Source: Rhodobacter sp. (lineage in GTDB: Bacteria > Pseudomonadota > Alphaproteobacteria > Rhodobacterales > Rhodobacteraceae). Taken from it: a DNA stretch of 64,000 bases. Shown piece after piece: positions 55,457 through 63,336 of the stretch. Position numbers and translations under genes: made by a program. How positions within the stretch are numbered: position 1 is the first letter of the stretch; each line of letters begins with the position of its first letter. Under the pieces are notes generated by a model that saw only the letters and a list, made by a program, of their open reading frames with translations, had not been told where the DNA came from and did not search any database. The stretch covers positions 62,001 to 126,000 of the forward strand of contig JAIXUH010000013.1 of the NCBI GenBank assembly GCA_027484145.1. Direction: 5' to 3'.

Positions 55457-56368
55457 ATGAACTGGATTTCGAACTACGTCCGCCCCAAGATCAACTCGCT
55501 CTTCTCGCGCAGGGAAGTGCCGGAAAACCTGTGGACGAAGTGCCCCGAATGCGGAACCATGCTGTTCCACCGCGAACTGGCAGGCAACCTGAACGTCTGC
55601 ACGAATTGTGATCACCATATGGCGATCAGCCCGCGCGACCGGTTCAAATCCTTGTTCGACAACGGTATTTTCGTTGATGTCAAGGTGCCCGATGTGGTGG
55701 TTGACCCGCTGCAGTTCAAAGACCAAAAGCGCTATCCCGACCGTCTGAAAGCCGCACAAAAAGCCACAGGCGAGAAAGAGGCGATGCTGGTCGCCGAGGG
55801 CGACATGGGTCGCACCCCAATTGTCGCCGTGGCACAGGATTTCTCGTTCATGGCAGGGTCCATGGGCATGTATGTGGGCAATGCGCTGATTGCCGCCGCC
55901 GAACGCGCGGTCAAACTGAAGCGCCCGCTGGTTCTGTTTTCAGCCGCTGGTGGCGCGCGCATGCAGGAAGGCATCCTGTCGCTGATGCAAATGCCGCGCA
56001 CCACGGTGGCAGTGCAGATGCTGAAAGAGGCGCGGCTGCCTTACGTTGTCGTGCTGACCCACCCCACGACGGGCGGCGTGACGGCCTCTTATGCCATGTT
56101 GGGTGATGTGCAGATTTCCGAACCCAATGCGCTGATCTGCTTTGCCGGGCCGCGCGTCATTGAACAGACCATCCGCGAAAAGCTGCCCGAAGGCTTCCAG
56201 CGGGCCGAATATCTGCTGGACCATGGCATGCTGGACCGTGTCACGCATCGCAAGGCCCTGCGGGAAGAATTGATCACCATCCTGCGGATGCTGATGAACC
56301 AGCCCCCCGCCATCAAGGGTGACCTGCCACCGCCGGGCGAACCGTCGGCCCCTGCAACGGCGGAGTGA
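55457..56368 (+). CDS. accD: Acetyl-CoA carboxylase carboxyltransferase beta subunit
   Basis: 303 residues. Transfers CO2 from biotin to acetyl-CoA, committing it to fatty acid synthesis. Zinc ribbon Cys29, Cys32, Cys48, Cys51 (KCPECG, CTNCDHH), then the crotonase-like core with GSMGMYVGNALIAAAERAV and GARMQEGILSLMQM. Its stop overlaps the folC start (GTGA), the classic accD-folC pair. Confidence 0.97.
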   Translation: MNWISNYVRPKINSLFSRREVPENLWTKCPECGTMLFHRELAGNLNVCTNCDHHMAISPRDRFKSLFDNGIFVDVKVPDVVVDPLQFKDQKRYPDRLKAAQKATGEKEAMLVAEGDMGRTPIVAVAQDFSFMAGSMGMYVGNALIAAAERAVKLKRPLVLFSAAGGARMQEGILSLMQMPRTTVAVQMLKEARLPYVVVLTHPTTGGVTASYAMLGDVQISEPNALICFAGPRVIEQTIREKLPEGFQRAEYLLDHGMLDRVTHRKALREELITILRMLMNQPPAIKGDLPPPGEPSAPATAE

Positions 56369-57642
56369 TCTTGGCTATTGGTTCGGACGCCATCCTTGAA
56401 CGGATGATGACGCTGCACCCCAAGGTCATCGACCTGACCCTTGACCGCGTGCACCGTCTTTTGGCCGCCCTTGGCAACCCCGAGCGACGCCTTCCCCCGG
56501 TGATCCACATTGCCGGAACCAACGGCAAGGGCAGCACGCAAGCGATGATCCGCGCGGGGCTGGAGGCAGGCGGGGCCAGCGTGCACGCCTATACCTCGCC
56601 GCATCTGGCGCGGTTTCATGAGCGTATCCGCCTGCGTGGTGCGTTGATTTCCGAACCAGCCCTGACCGCTTTGCTGGATGAATGCGTGCAGGCCAACGGG
56701 CCGGATGAGATCACGTTTTTCGAAATCACGACCTGCGCCGCCTTTCTGGCATTCGCGCGGACACCTGCTGATTTCACCTTGCTGGAGGTTGGTCTTGGTG
56801 GGCGGCTGGATGCCACCAATGTGGTGGAACGACCCGCTTTAAGCATCATCACACCCGTCAGTCTGGACCATCAGCAGTTTCTGGGCGACACCGTGGCCGC
56901 GATCGCCGGCGAAAAGGCGGGGATCATCAAGCGCGGCGTGCCTGTGGTCGTGGGACCGCAAACGCCCGAAGGGTTGGCGGTGATCGAGGCCAAGGCCGCA
57001 CGGATGGGTGCGCCTGTTCTGGCCTTTGGTCAACATTGGAACGTGTGGGAAGAGCGCGGGCGGCTGGTCTTTCAGGATGAGAACGGCCTGCTGGACCTGC
57101 CTTTGCCCAACCTTCCCGGCCCGCACCAGATTCAGAACGCCGGGGCCGCTTTGGCCGCTCTGCGCCTGCTTGGCCGTGATGAGGCCGCCTGCGAGGCGGC
57201 CGTGACCCGCGCCGAATGGCCTGCGCGCATGCAACGCCTGCGCCACGGGCCCTTGGTGGACATGGCGCCGCAAGTGGAGTTGTGGCTGGATGGCGGCCAT
57301 AACCCGGCCGGGGGCGAAGCGGTTGCCGCAACGCTGGCCCGGATGCCGCAGCGCGACACCCACCTGATTTGCGGCATGCTGAACACCAAGGATGTGGCTG
57401 GCTACATGCGGCCGCTGGCGACGCAGGTGACTGCACTTCATGCCGTGTCGATTCCCGGCGAAAAGAACACTCTGCCCGCCGAAGTGACGCGGGATGCGGC
57501 GCGTTCAGCCGGCATTGCCGCCGAGGCGTCGGCTTCGGTTGCCGACGCCCTGACCACGATCACGGCCACAAACCCACAAGCCCGCGTTCTTATCTGTGGC
57601 TCGCTCTACCTTGCCGGTTCTATCCTGCGAGAAAATGGCTAG
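56365..57642 (+). CDS. folC: Folylpolyglutamate synthase / dihydrofolate synthase
   Basis: 425 residues. P-loop HIAGTNGKGSTQAM near residue 50, EVGLGGRLDATNVV near 143, and HNPAGGEAVAATL in the C-terminal domain. Adds glutamate to dihydropteroate and folates. GTG start at 56365 shares four bases with the accD stop (TTG at 56371 is a second possibility). Confidence 0.95.
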   Translation: MILAIGSDAILERMMTLHPKVIDLTLDRVHRLLAALGNPERRLPPVIHIAGTNGKGSTQAMIRAGLEAGGASVHAYTSPHLARFHERIRLRGALISEPALTALLDECVQANGPDEITFFEITTCAAFLAFARTPADFTLLEVGLGGRLDATNVVERPALSIITPVSLDHQQFLGDTVAAIAGEKAGIIKRGVPVVVGPQTPEGLAVIEAKAARMGAPVLAFGQHWNVWEERGRLVFQDENGLLDLPLPNLPGPHQIQNAGAALAALRLLGRDEAACEAAVTRAEWPARMQRLRHGPLVDMAPQVELWLDGGHNPAGGEAVAATLARMPQRDTHLICGMLNTKDVAGYMRPLATQVTALHAVSIPGEKNTLPAEVTRDAARSAGIAAEASASVADALTTITATNPQARVLICGSLYLAGSILRENG

Positions 57643-57707
57643 GGCCACTCTGTCGCCACAATCGCAGGTTTAAGTTTCTGCGATTTCAACGCGCCGCAGG
57701 CTTTACC

Positions 57708-58352
57708 ATGTCCGAATTCCGCCCGATTAGCGCTGGCAAGACAAGTGACAGCGTGGCCATTCTGGTCGATGCCGACAACGTGCCCGCAACGCTGGTCGCA
57801 CAGGTGGAGGCCAAGGCGGCGACCTTGGGTTCCGTTCTTGTCAGGCGCAGCTATGGCGACATGACACGGTGTGTGGATTGGGCAGGATTGACCCACTTCC
57901 GGGCCACGCATTGCACCACGGCATCTGGCAAGAATCGTGCGGACATGCAGTTGGTGGTGGACGCGCTTGATATTGCGCTGCGCGGAATCGCGAGGTCATT
58001 TCTGATCATTTCGGACGACAAGGATTTCGAGCCGCTGATCATGTATCTGAAAGAGAATGGCTTTGCCGTTGAAAGGTTCGGTAAGCCGCAACCGCCTGCA
58101 CCTGTCAGGGCAAGACCACTCACGCAACCGATTCTGCGAACCCCCGTAGATGAACGGCTAAGCAGCCTTTTGGGCAACCGAGCCAAGCTGAAAACCGAAA
58201 CGACCCTGAAAGACATCGGCAATCTGATGAAAGGGGAAGCTGTGATGGTTCAGACCGGAAAGAAAACTTGGTGCAGCTATCTGCAGTCTAAGCCTGATCT
58301 TTACGTCATCGAAGGGCCAAGCGATGCCCGGCGTGTCAGGTTAAAGTCCTAG
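57708..58352 (+). CDS. NYN-domain (PIN-like) protein with possible LOTUS-like tail
   Basis: 214 residues. The NYN fold is clear: VAILVDADNVPATLVAQVEA (acidic Asp), ASGKNRADMQLVVDALDIAL and SFLIISDDKDFEPLIMYLKE, providing the Asp cluster of PIN-like nucleases. After a Pro/Arg linker, residues ~158-214 (ETTLKDIGNLMKGEAVMVQT, KTWCSYLQSKPDLYVIEG) look like an OST-HTH/LOTUS winged helix, as in some NYN RNases. Base composition is lower in GC than its neighbours. RNA cleavage is likely, target unknown. Confidence 0.8.
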   Translation: MSEFRPISAGKTSDSVAILVDADNVPATLVAQVEAKAATLGSVLVRRSYGDMTRCVDWAGLTHFRATHCTTASGKNRADMQLVVDALDIALRGIARSFLIISDDKDFEPLIMYLKENGFAVERFGKPQPPAPVRARPLTQPILRTPVDERLSSLLGNRAKLKTETTLKDIGNLMKGEAVMVQTGKKTWCSYLQSKPDLYVIEGPSDARRVRLKS

Positions 58353-58972
58353 CGCACCCCATACCGCGCCATGAACATGGCGACGGCGCCGTCGATGACG
58401 CGTTGACGGTCGCGGGGGGTGCAGCAATCGGCCATACCGAAGATCATTCGTTCGTGCAGGTCGGCCTTGCACAGTTGCATGAACTGGTCCGCCGCCAGAT
58501 AGACATCGTCAATTTGCACCTCGCCGCGGTTCATCGCGCAGCGCAGAAACTCGGCCAGTCTTTCGCGGATCAGGAGCGGACCCGAATGATAGAACTCGTG
58601 TCCAAGGCCGGGGAAACGATCGCTTTCCGCCACGCAGATACGAAAGACCCGCTGGCCAAAGTCTGACAGCACGAAATCCGTGATCCGTTCGGCCGCAAGG
58701 CGCAACACGATGGCGACGGGCGCGGTGTCATCAATCAGGGCTTCCGCCTCATCTGCCTGACGGCGGCATTCGGCTTTTGCCACCTCCATGAACAGCAGGC
58801 GCTTGTCCGGGAAATAGCTGTAAAGCGTGGCCTTGCTGACCCCGGCTTCGCGCGCGATGTCATCCACCGACGCGCCGTCGAACCCGTCACGCAGAAAGAC
58901 AGCGCGGGCACCTTCCAGCACCTGCGCGAATTTTCGGCCCTTTCGGACAGCTTGCTGCAAGACAACGGTCAT
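58349..58972 (-). CDS. TetR/AcrR-family regulator
   Basis: 207 residues. HTH in DGASVDDIAREAGVSKATLY followed by SYFPDKRLLFMEV; C-terminal domain has the AcrR-like FGQRVFRICVAESDRFPGLG segment typical of Rhodobacteraceae TetR C-terminal domains. It is downstream of the 58-residue exported protein gene on the same strand. Three 16-bp inverted repeats in the shared upstream region are its probable operators. ATG at 58972. Confidence 0.9.
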   Translation of the reverse strand: MTVVLQQAVRKGRKFAQVLEGARAVFLRDGFDGASVDDIAREAGVSKATLYSYFPDKRLLFMEVAKAECRRQADEAEALIDDTAPVAIVLRLAAERITDFVLSDFGQRVFRICVAESDRFPGLGHEFYHSGPLLIRERLAEFLRCAMNRGEVQIDDVYLAADQFMQLCKADLHERMIFGMADCCTPRDRQRVIDGAVAMFMARYGVR

Positions 58973-59044
58973 GGCACCCCCTGACACAAGCATAGGTCAG
59001 GTCGCGCGTCGCCCGCAAGCGATCCAAAAGCGCAGGGTCTGCAA

Positions 59045-59221
59045 TTACTTGCAGGCAGGCTGCACGGTGGTTGCCGGTTCTGCAGGCGCAACGCACCCTT
59101 TGGTCGAGGTGGTCACGTCACCCTCGGGCCATGTCAGGCTGGGCAGGTCGAACACAAAGCCACCCGCCGCCACCGGAAAGGCCGCGACAATCAGGGCAAG
59201 GGACAAGGCTGTGGCACGCAT
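59045..59221 (-). CDS. 58-residue exported protein upstream of tetR
   Basis: MRATALSLALIVAAFPVAAG is a signal peptide (cleavage after VAA). The ~39-residue mature part has FDLPSLTWPEG and two Cys (43 and 57) that could form a disulfide. ATG at 59221 follows an AGGAGAG site. The gap to tetR is 72 bp, so they are likely one unit, under the three repeats just upstream. Not recognised as a named family. Confidence 0.7.
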   Translation of the reverse strand: MRATALSLALIVAAFPVAAGGFVFDLPSLTWPEGDVTTSTKGCVAPAEPATTVQPACK

Positions 59222-59237
59222 GGGGCTCTCCTATAAC

Positions 59238-59312
59238 TGAACTGTTTGGTTCATTATCACTTGTGAACCGTTCGGTTCAGATTCGCAAGCAGAAACTGAA
59301 CCCATCAGTTCA
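59238..59312. promoter_or_regulatory. Three tandem 16-bp inverted repeats, probable TetR operators
   Basis: TGAACTGTTTGGTTCA (59238-59253), TGAACCGTTCGGTTCA (59264-59279, perfect arms) and TGAACCCATCAGTTCA (59297-59312). Common pattern TGAAC(N6)GTTCA. Placed 26 and 33 bases apart, in front of the exported-protein/tetR unit and behind mbfA. Dyads of this size and symmetry are typical TetR-family sites. Confidence 0.75.
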
Positions 59313-59359
59313 CTTTCTGGCACCACCAAAACGGTTGCCAATCCCGCCAAACTGACTAA

Positions 59360-59376
59360 CTTAGAATGATTCCAAA
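59360..59376. promoter_or_regulatory. Irr-type iron control element (ICE) before mbfA
   Basis: CTTAGAATGATTCCAAA agrees at 16 of 17 positions with the ICE pattern TTTRGAAYNRTTCYAAA known for the heme-responsive regulator Irr of alphaproteobacteria. It ends 11 bases before the mbfA start, a place suited to repression, as Irr does for mbfA in Agrobacterium when iron is scarce. Confidence 0.75.
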
Positions 59377-59387
59377 GTAGGTGTCCG

Positions 59388-60365
59388 ATGCTGTCCGCCT
59401 TAACCAACCGACGCCGGTTTTCTGACCTGTCCGAGCAAGAGGTTCTGGCCCTTGCCATTTCTTCGGAAGAAGATGATGGCCGGATTTACCGCAGCTATGC
59501 GCAGCGTCTGCGGGCGGATTATGCCGCGTCAGCCACGATCTTTGACGCGATGGCAGTGGAAGAGGATGGCCACCGACAACGGCTGATCGCGCTGCATCAG
59601 ACGCGGTTCGGCGAGGTCATCCCGCTGCTCCGGCGCGAGCATGTGGCAGGCTTTTATGCGCGGCGTCCGGTCTGGCTGGTCGAGAACCTGACCCTTGACA
59701 CCATTCGCGCCGAGGCCGAGGCGATGGAACGGCAGGCCGAGGCGTTCTATCTGAAGGCCGCGCAACGCACGACCGATGCCGCGACGCGCAAACTGCTGGG
59801 TGATCTGGCGGCGGCCGAGGCCGGGCACAAGCGTCTGGCCGAAGATCTGGTATCGACCCATGTCGAAAGCGACGCCGCCGCCGAAGAAACCCGCGCCGCC
59901 AAACGGCAGTTCATCCTGACTTGGGTTCAGCCGGGCCTTGCGGGGTTGATGGATGGGTCGGTTTCCACGCTGGCCCCGATCTTTGCCACCGCTTTTGCCA
60001 CGCAAGACACATGGACCACGTTTCTGGTCGGTACAGCGGCCTCGGTGGGCGCGGGCATTTCCATGGGCTTTACCGAGGCCGCGCATGACGATGGCGTGCT
60101 GTCGGGGCGGGGAAGCCCGTGGAAGCGCGGGCTGGCCAGCGGCGTGATGACCACCATTGGCGGTATGGGGCACGCGCTGCCCTATCTGATCGGTGATTTC
60201 TGGCTAGCCACTTCGATTGCCATTGCGGTCGTGTTTGTCGAGTTGTGGGCGATTGCGTGGATTCAGAACCGCTTTATGGAAACACCCTTTTTGCGCGCGG
60301 CGCTGCAGGTCGTGCTGGGCGGGGCGCTGGTCTTTGCTGCGGGCGTGCTGATCGGCGGCGGCTGA
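59388..60365 (+). CDS. mbfA: Membrane-bound ferritin-like iron exporter (MbfA)
   Basis: 325 residues: N-terminal ferritin-like (erythrin/rubrerythrin) domain about 1-160 with iron ligands in LAISSEEDDG, VEEDGHRQ (Glu58/His62) and EAGHKRL (Glu144/His147), then a VIT1/CCC1 transporter domain from about 175 (LTWVQPGLAGLMDGSVSTLA and four more helices). The family exports iron and protects against iron and peroxide. ATG 59388 has only AAAGTAGGTG upstream. The ICE box predicts derepression when iron is plentiful. Confidence 0.93.
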   Translation: MLSALTNRRRFSDLSEQEVLALAISSEEDDGRIYRSYAQRLRADYAASATIFDAMAVEEDGHRQRLIALHQTRFGEVIPLLRREHVAGFYARRPVWLVENLTLDTIRAEAEAMERQAEAFYLKAAQRTTDAATRKLLGDLAAAEAGHKRLAEDLVSTHVESDAAAEETRAAKRQFILTWVQPGLAGLMDGSVSTLAPIFATAFATQDTWTTFLVGTAASVGAGISMGFTEAAHDDGVLSGRGSPWKRGLASGVMTTIGGMGHALPYLIGDFWLATSIAIAVVFVELWAIAWIQNRFMETPFLRAALQVVLGGALVFAAGVLIGGG

Positions 60366-60375
60366 CAAACTTGCC

Positions 60376-61290
60376 CTAGCCGCCCAAGTGAACCGCACCC
60401 CGGGCAGCGGCCAGGTCCATCTGCTTTTGGCGTTCGCGAAACCGCGCGCGGTCATCGGCTGTGTATTCATTCTGACAGGCCGGGCAGCAGACACCCTTTT
60501 CAAAGGCCGGGTGCTGCCGATCCTCAGGCGTGACGGGGCGGCGGCACGCGCCACAGCTTTCGTTCTGGCCCGGTTGCAGGCCATGTCCCACCGAAACGCG
60601 GGCATCGAATACAAAGCATTCGCCATTCCACATGCTTTGATCGGCGGGCACATCCTCAAGGTACTTCAGGATACCGCCCTTGAGGTGGAACACATCCTCG
60701 ACACCCTGACTGATCAGATAATTCGTCGATTTCTCACAGCGGATGCCGCCGGTGCAGAACATGGCGATCCGCTTGTTGTGAAAGCGATCCTTGTTCTGCG
60801 CCCACCACAGCGGAAATTCGCGGAAGGAACGGGTGCCCGGATCAACCGCGCCCTGAAAGGTACCAATCGCCACCTCATAGTCATTGCGGGTGTCGATCAC
60901 CGCCACATCCGGCGCGCTGATCAAGGCGTTCCAGTCGGCGGCGGTGACGTAATGACCAACCCGTGCCTTTGGGTCGACGTCAGGCACACCCATGGTCACG
61001 ATCTCACGCTTGAGCTTTACCTTCATGCGGCCAAAGGGCATGGCGGGCGCAGGGCTTTCCTTCCACTCCAGATCGGCACAGCCGGGCAGGTTGCGGATAT
61101 GGGCCAGCACGGCATCAATCGCGTCGCGCGTGCCCGCAATGGTGCCGTTGATCCCTTCTGCTGCCAGAAGAAGCGAGCCTTTCACCCCCTGCCGCGCGCA
61201 GACATCCATCAGCGGCGCCCGCAACGCGGCGGGGTCGGCAAAACGGGTAAAGTGATACAGGGCGGCGACGGTCAGCATGGGGCGCGGCAT
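60376..61290 (-). CDS. trhO: Oxygen-dependent tRNA uridine-34 hydroxylase (rhodanese-like)
   Basis: 304 residues. Hydroxylates U34 of tRNA to ho5U, precursor of cmo5U. An N-terminal ferredoxin-like domain precedes the rhodanese core, whose active Cys179 is in [12 protein letters not shown], the same number as in E. coli TrhO. The tail has CxxC pairs (SCGACRRP and CCPAC) that may bind zinc. ATG 61290 was used; 61278 is an alternative. Confidence 0.92.
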   Translation of the reverse strand: MPRPMLTVAALYHFTRFADPAALRAPLMDVCARQGVKGSLLLAAEGINGTIAGTRDAIDAVLAHIRNLPGCADLEWKESPAPAMPFGRMKVKLKREIVTMGVPDVDPKARVGHYVTAADWNALISAPDVAVIDTRNDYEVAIGTFQGAVDPGTRSFREFPLWWAQNKDRFHNKRIAMFCTGGIRCEKSTNYLISQGVEDVFHLKGGILKYLEDVPADQSMWNGECFVFDARVSVGHGLQPGQNESCGACRRPVTPEDRQHPAFEKGVCCPACQNEYTADDRARFRERQKQMDLAAARGAVHLGG

Positions 61291-61412
61291 AGGCGAGTTG
61301 CGCGCGCCGGGCAAGCACCACAAGGGGGCTGGTGACAAATCTGATGCATGGTCGTTGACCACCCCACGCGGCTTGCCTACCACTTGAACAAGACAGGCAG
61401 AGGAAGGTGATG

Positions 61413-62018
61413 ATGCGCCCAGACCATGAAGCATTGATCGTTATCGATGTGCAGAATGACTTCTGCCCCGGTGGTGCGCTTGCGGTGGAGGATGGCGATG
61501 CGATCATTCCCCGGATCAACGCCCTGATGGCCGATTTCGCCACCGTGGTGCTGACGCAGGACTTTCACCCCGCCCACCACGCCTCATTCGCGGCGATGCA
61601 TGATGCGGCACCCTTTTCGATGATCTACATGCCCTATGGCCCGCAGGTGCTGTGGCCCACCCATTGCGTGCAGGGCACCACCGGTGTTGCGTTCCACGCC
61701 GCCCTGCTGACCGACCGCGCGCAGATGATCATCCGCAAGGGATTTCGTGCCCAGATCGACAGCTATTCCGCCTTTTTTGAAAACGACCGCACCACACCGA
61801 CCGGGCTGGAAGGGTATCTGAAAACCCGCGGCGTGACACAAATCACGCTGGTGGGGCTGGCGACAGACTATTGCGTGGCGTATTCCGCGATGGATGCGGC
61901 GCGCCTTGGCTTTGGCGCCACGGTTCTGGAGGGGGCCTGCCGGGCGATTGACCTGAACGGGTCACTGGCCGACGCACGGGAAAAGATGCGCGCGGCTGGC
62001 GTGCGGTTGGAGGACTGA
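61413..62018 (+). CDS. pncA: Nicotinamidase
   Basis: 201 residues. Hydrolyses nicotinamide to nicotinate in NAD salvage. Catalytic triad Asp12 (VIDVQNDF), Lys109 (IIRKGF) and Cys154 (ATDYCVAY); metal site Asp50, His52 and His55/56 in TQDFHPAHH. Three start codons (GTG 61407, ATG 61410, ATG 61413) occur in a row; 61413 has the best distance to AGGAAGG. pncB follows after one base. Confidence 0.96.
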   Translation: MRPDHEALIVIDVQNDFCPGGALAVEDGDAIIPRINALMADFATVVLTQDFHPAHHASFAAMHDAAPFSMIYMPYGPQVLWPTHCVQGTTGVAFHAALLTDRAQMIIRKGFRAQIDSYSAFFENDRTTPTGLEGYLKTRGVTQITLVGLATDYCVAYSAMDAARLGFGATVLEGACRAIDLNGSLADAREKMRAAGVRLED

Positions 62019-62019
62019 G

Positions 62020-63312
62020 TTGGTCGATATCGCGACACGGGTTTATAACCACAAATGGAAAATTGACCCGATTGTGCGGTCTCTGATCGACACAGACTTT
62101 TACAAGCTGCTGATGTGCCAGTCTATTTTTCGCAACAAGCCCGATACGACGGTCACGTTCAGCCTGATCAACCGGTCGCAGTCGGTGCGGCTGGCCGAAT
62201 TGATTGACGAAGGCGAATTGCGCGAACAACTGGACCATGTCCGCAGTCTGCGCCTGTCGCGCGGGGAAAGCACATGGCTGCGCGGCAATACATTCTATGG
62301 CAAGCGCCAGATGTTCCGCCCCGATTTCATGGAATGGTTCGAAGGGCTGCAACTGCCGCCCTATCATCTGGAAAAGCATGATGGGCAGTATGAGCTGACG
62401 TTCGAAGGCAAATGGCCCGAGGTCATGTTGTGGGAAATTCCGGCGCTTTCGGTGCTGATGGAATTGCGGTCGCGCGCTGTGCTGCAACGGATGGGCCGGT
62501 TCGAGTTGCAGGTGCTTTATGCCCGCGCCATGACCAAGCTGTGGGAGAAGGTGGACCGCCTGCGCAAGATCGACGGGTTGAAGATTGCCGATTTCGGCAC
62601 ACGGCGGCGGCATTCGTTCCTGTGGCAGGACTGGGCGGTGCAAGCGATGATGGAGGGGCTGGAGGGCAAGTTCATCGGCACCTCGAACTGCCTGATCGCC
62701 ATGCGCCGCGAGGTTGAGGCGATTGGCACCAACGCGCATGAATTGCCGATGGTCTATTCCGCGCTTGCCCCCGATGATGCCACGCTGGCGCAGGCCCCAT
62801 ATCAGGTGCTGGCCGACTGGCATGAAGAGCATGACGGCAATCTGCGGATCATGCTGCCCGATACCTATGGCACCAAGGGCTTTTTGGCCCGCGCGCCGGA
62901 ATGGCTGGCCAAATGGACTGGAATCAGGATCGATTCCGGTGATCCGGCCACGGGCGCAGAAACCGCCATCCGCTGGTGGAAAGACCGTGGCGAGGACCCG
63001 ACACAAAAGCTGGTCATCTTTTCCGACGGGCTGGATGCTGACAAGATCGAGGAATTGCACCGCCAGTTCGTGGGCCGGGTGAAGGTGTCGTTCGGCTGGG
63101 GCACGATGCTGACCAATGATTTCCGTGGCTTGGCACATGGCGATGCCTTGGCGCCGTTCAGCCTTGTCTGCAAGGCGATCAGCGCAGATGGGCACCCCAC
63201 GGTGAAGCTGTCGGATAACCCCAAAAAGGCGATGGGGCCGGCAGATCAGATCGAGCGCTACAAGCGGGTGTTCGGCGTGGGGGAACAGGCCGCGATAGAG
63301 GTGGTGGTCTAG
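62020..63312 (+). CDS. pncB: Nicotinate phosphoribosyltransferase
   Basis: 430 residues. Converts nicotinate and PRPP to nicotinate mononucleotide, the step after PncA. Conserved SLIDTDFYKLLM start, the FGTRRRHSF motif with the phosphorylated His, and RIDSGDPATG for the phosphoribosyl site. The start is a TTG at 62020 (TTGGTCGAT) with GGAGG 6 bases upstream; no ATG fits. Forms a pncA-pncB operon. Confidence 0.96.
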   Translation: MVDIATRVYNHKWKIDPIVRSLIDTDFYKLLMCQSIFRNKPDTTVTFSLINRSQSVRLAELIDEGELREQLDHVRSLRLSRGESTWLRGNTFYGKRQMFRPDFMEWFEGLQLPPYHLEKHDGQYELTFEGKWPEVMLWEIPALSVLMELRSRAVLQRMGRFELQVLYARAMTKLWEKVDRLRKIDGLKIADFGTRRRHSFLWQDWAVQAMMEGLEGKFIGTSNCLIAMRREVEAIGTNAHELPMVYSALAPDDATLAQAPYQVLADWHEEHDGNLRIMLPDTYGTKGFLARAPEWLAKWTGIRIDSGDPATGAETAIRWWKDRGEDPTQKLVIFSDGLDADKIEELHRQFVGRVKVSFGWGTMLTNDFRGLAHGDALAPFSLVCKAISADGHPTVKLSDNPKKAMGPADQIERYKRVFGVGEQAAIEVVV

Positions 63313-63336
63313 GCCAGGTCAGCAGCGCAGCGGGCG

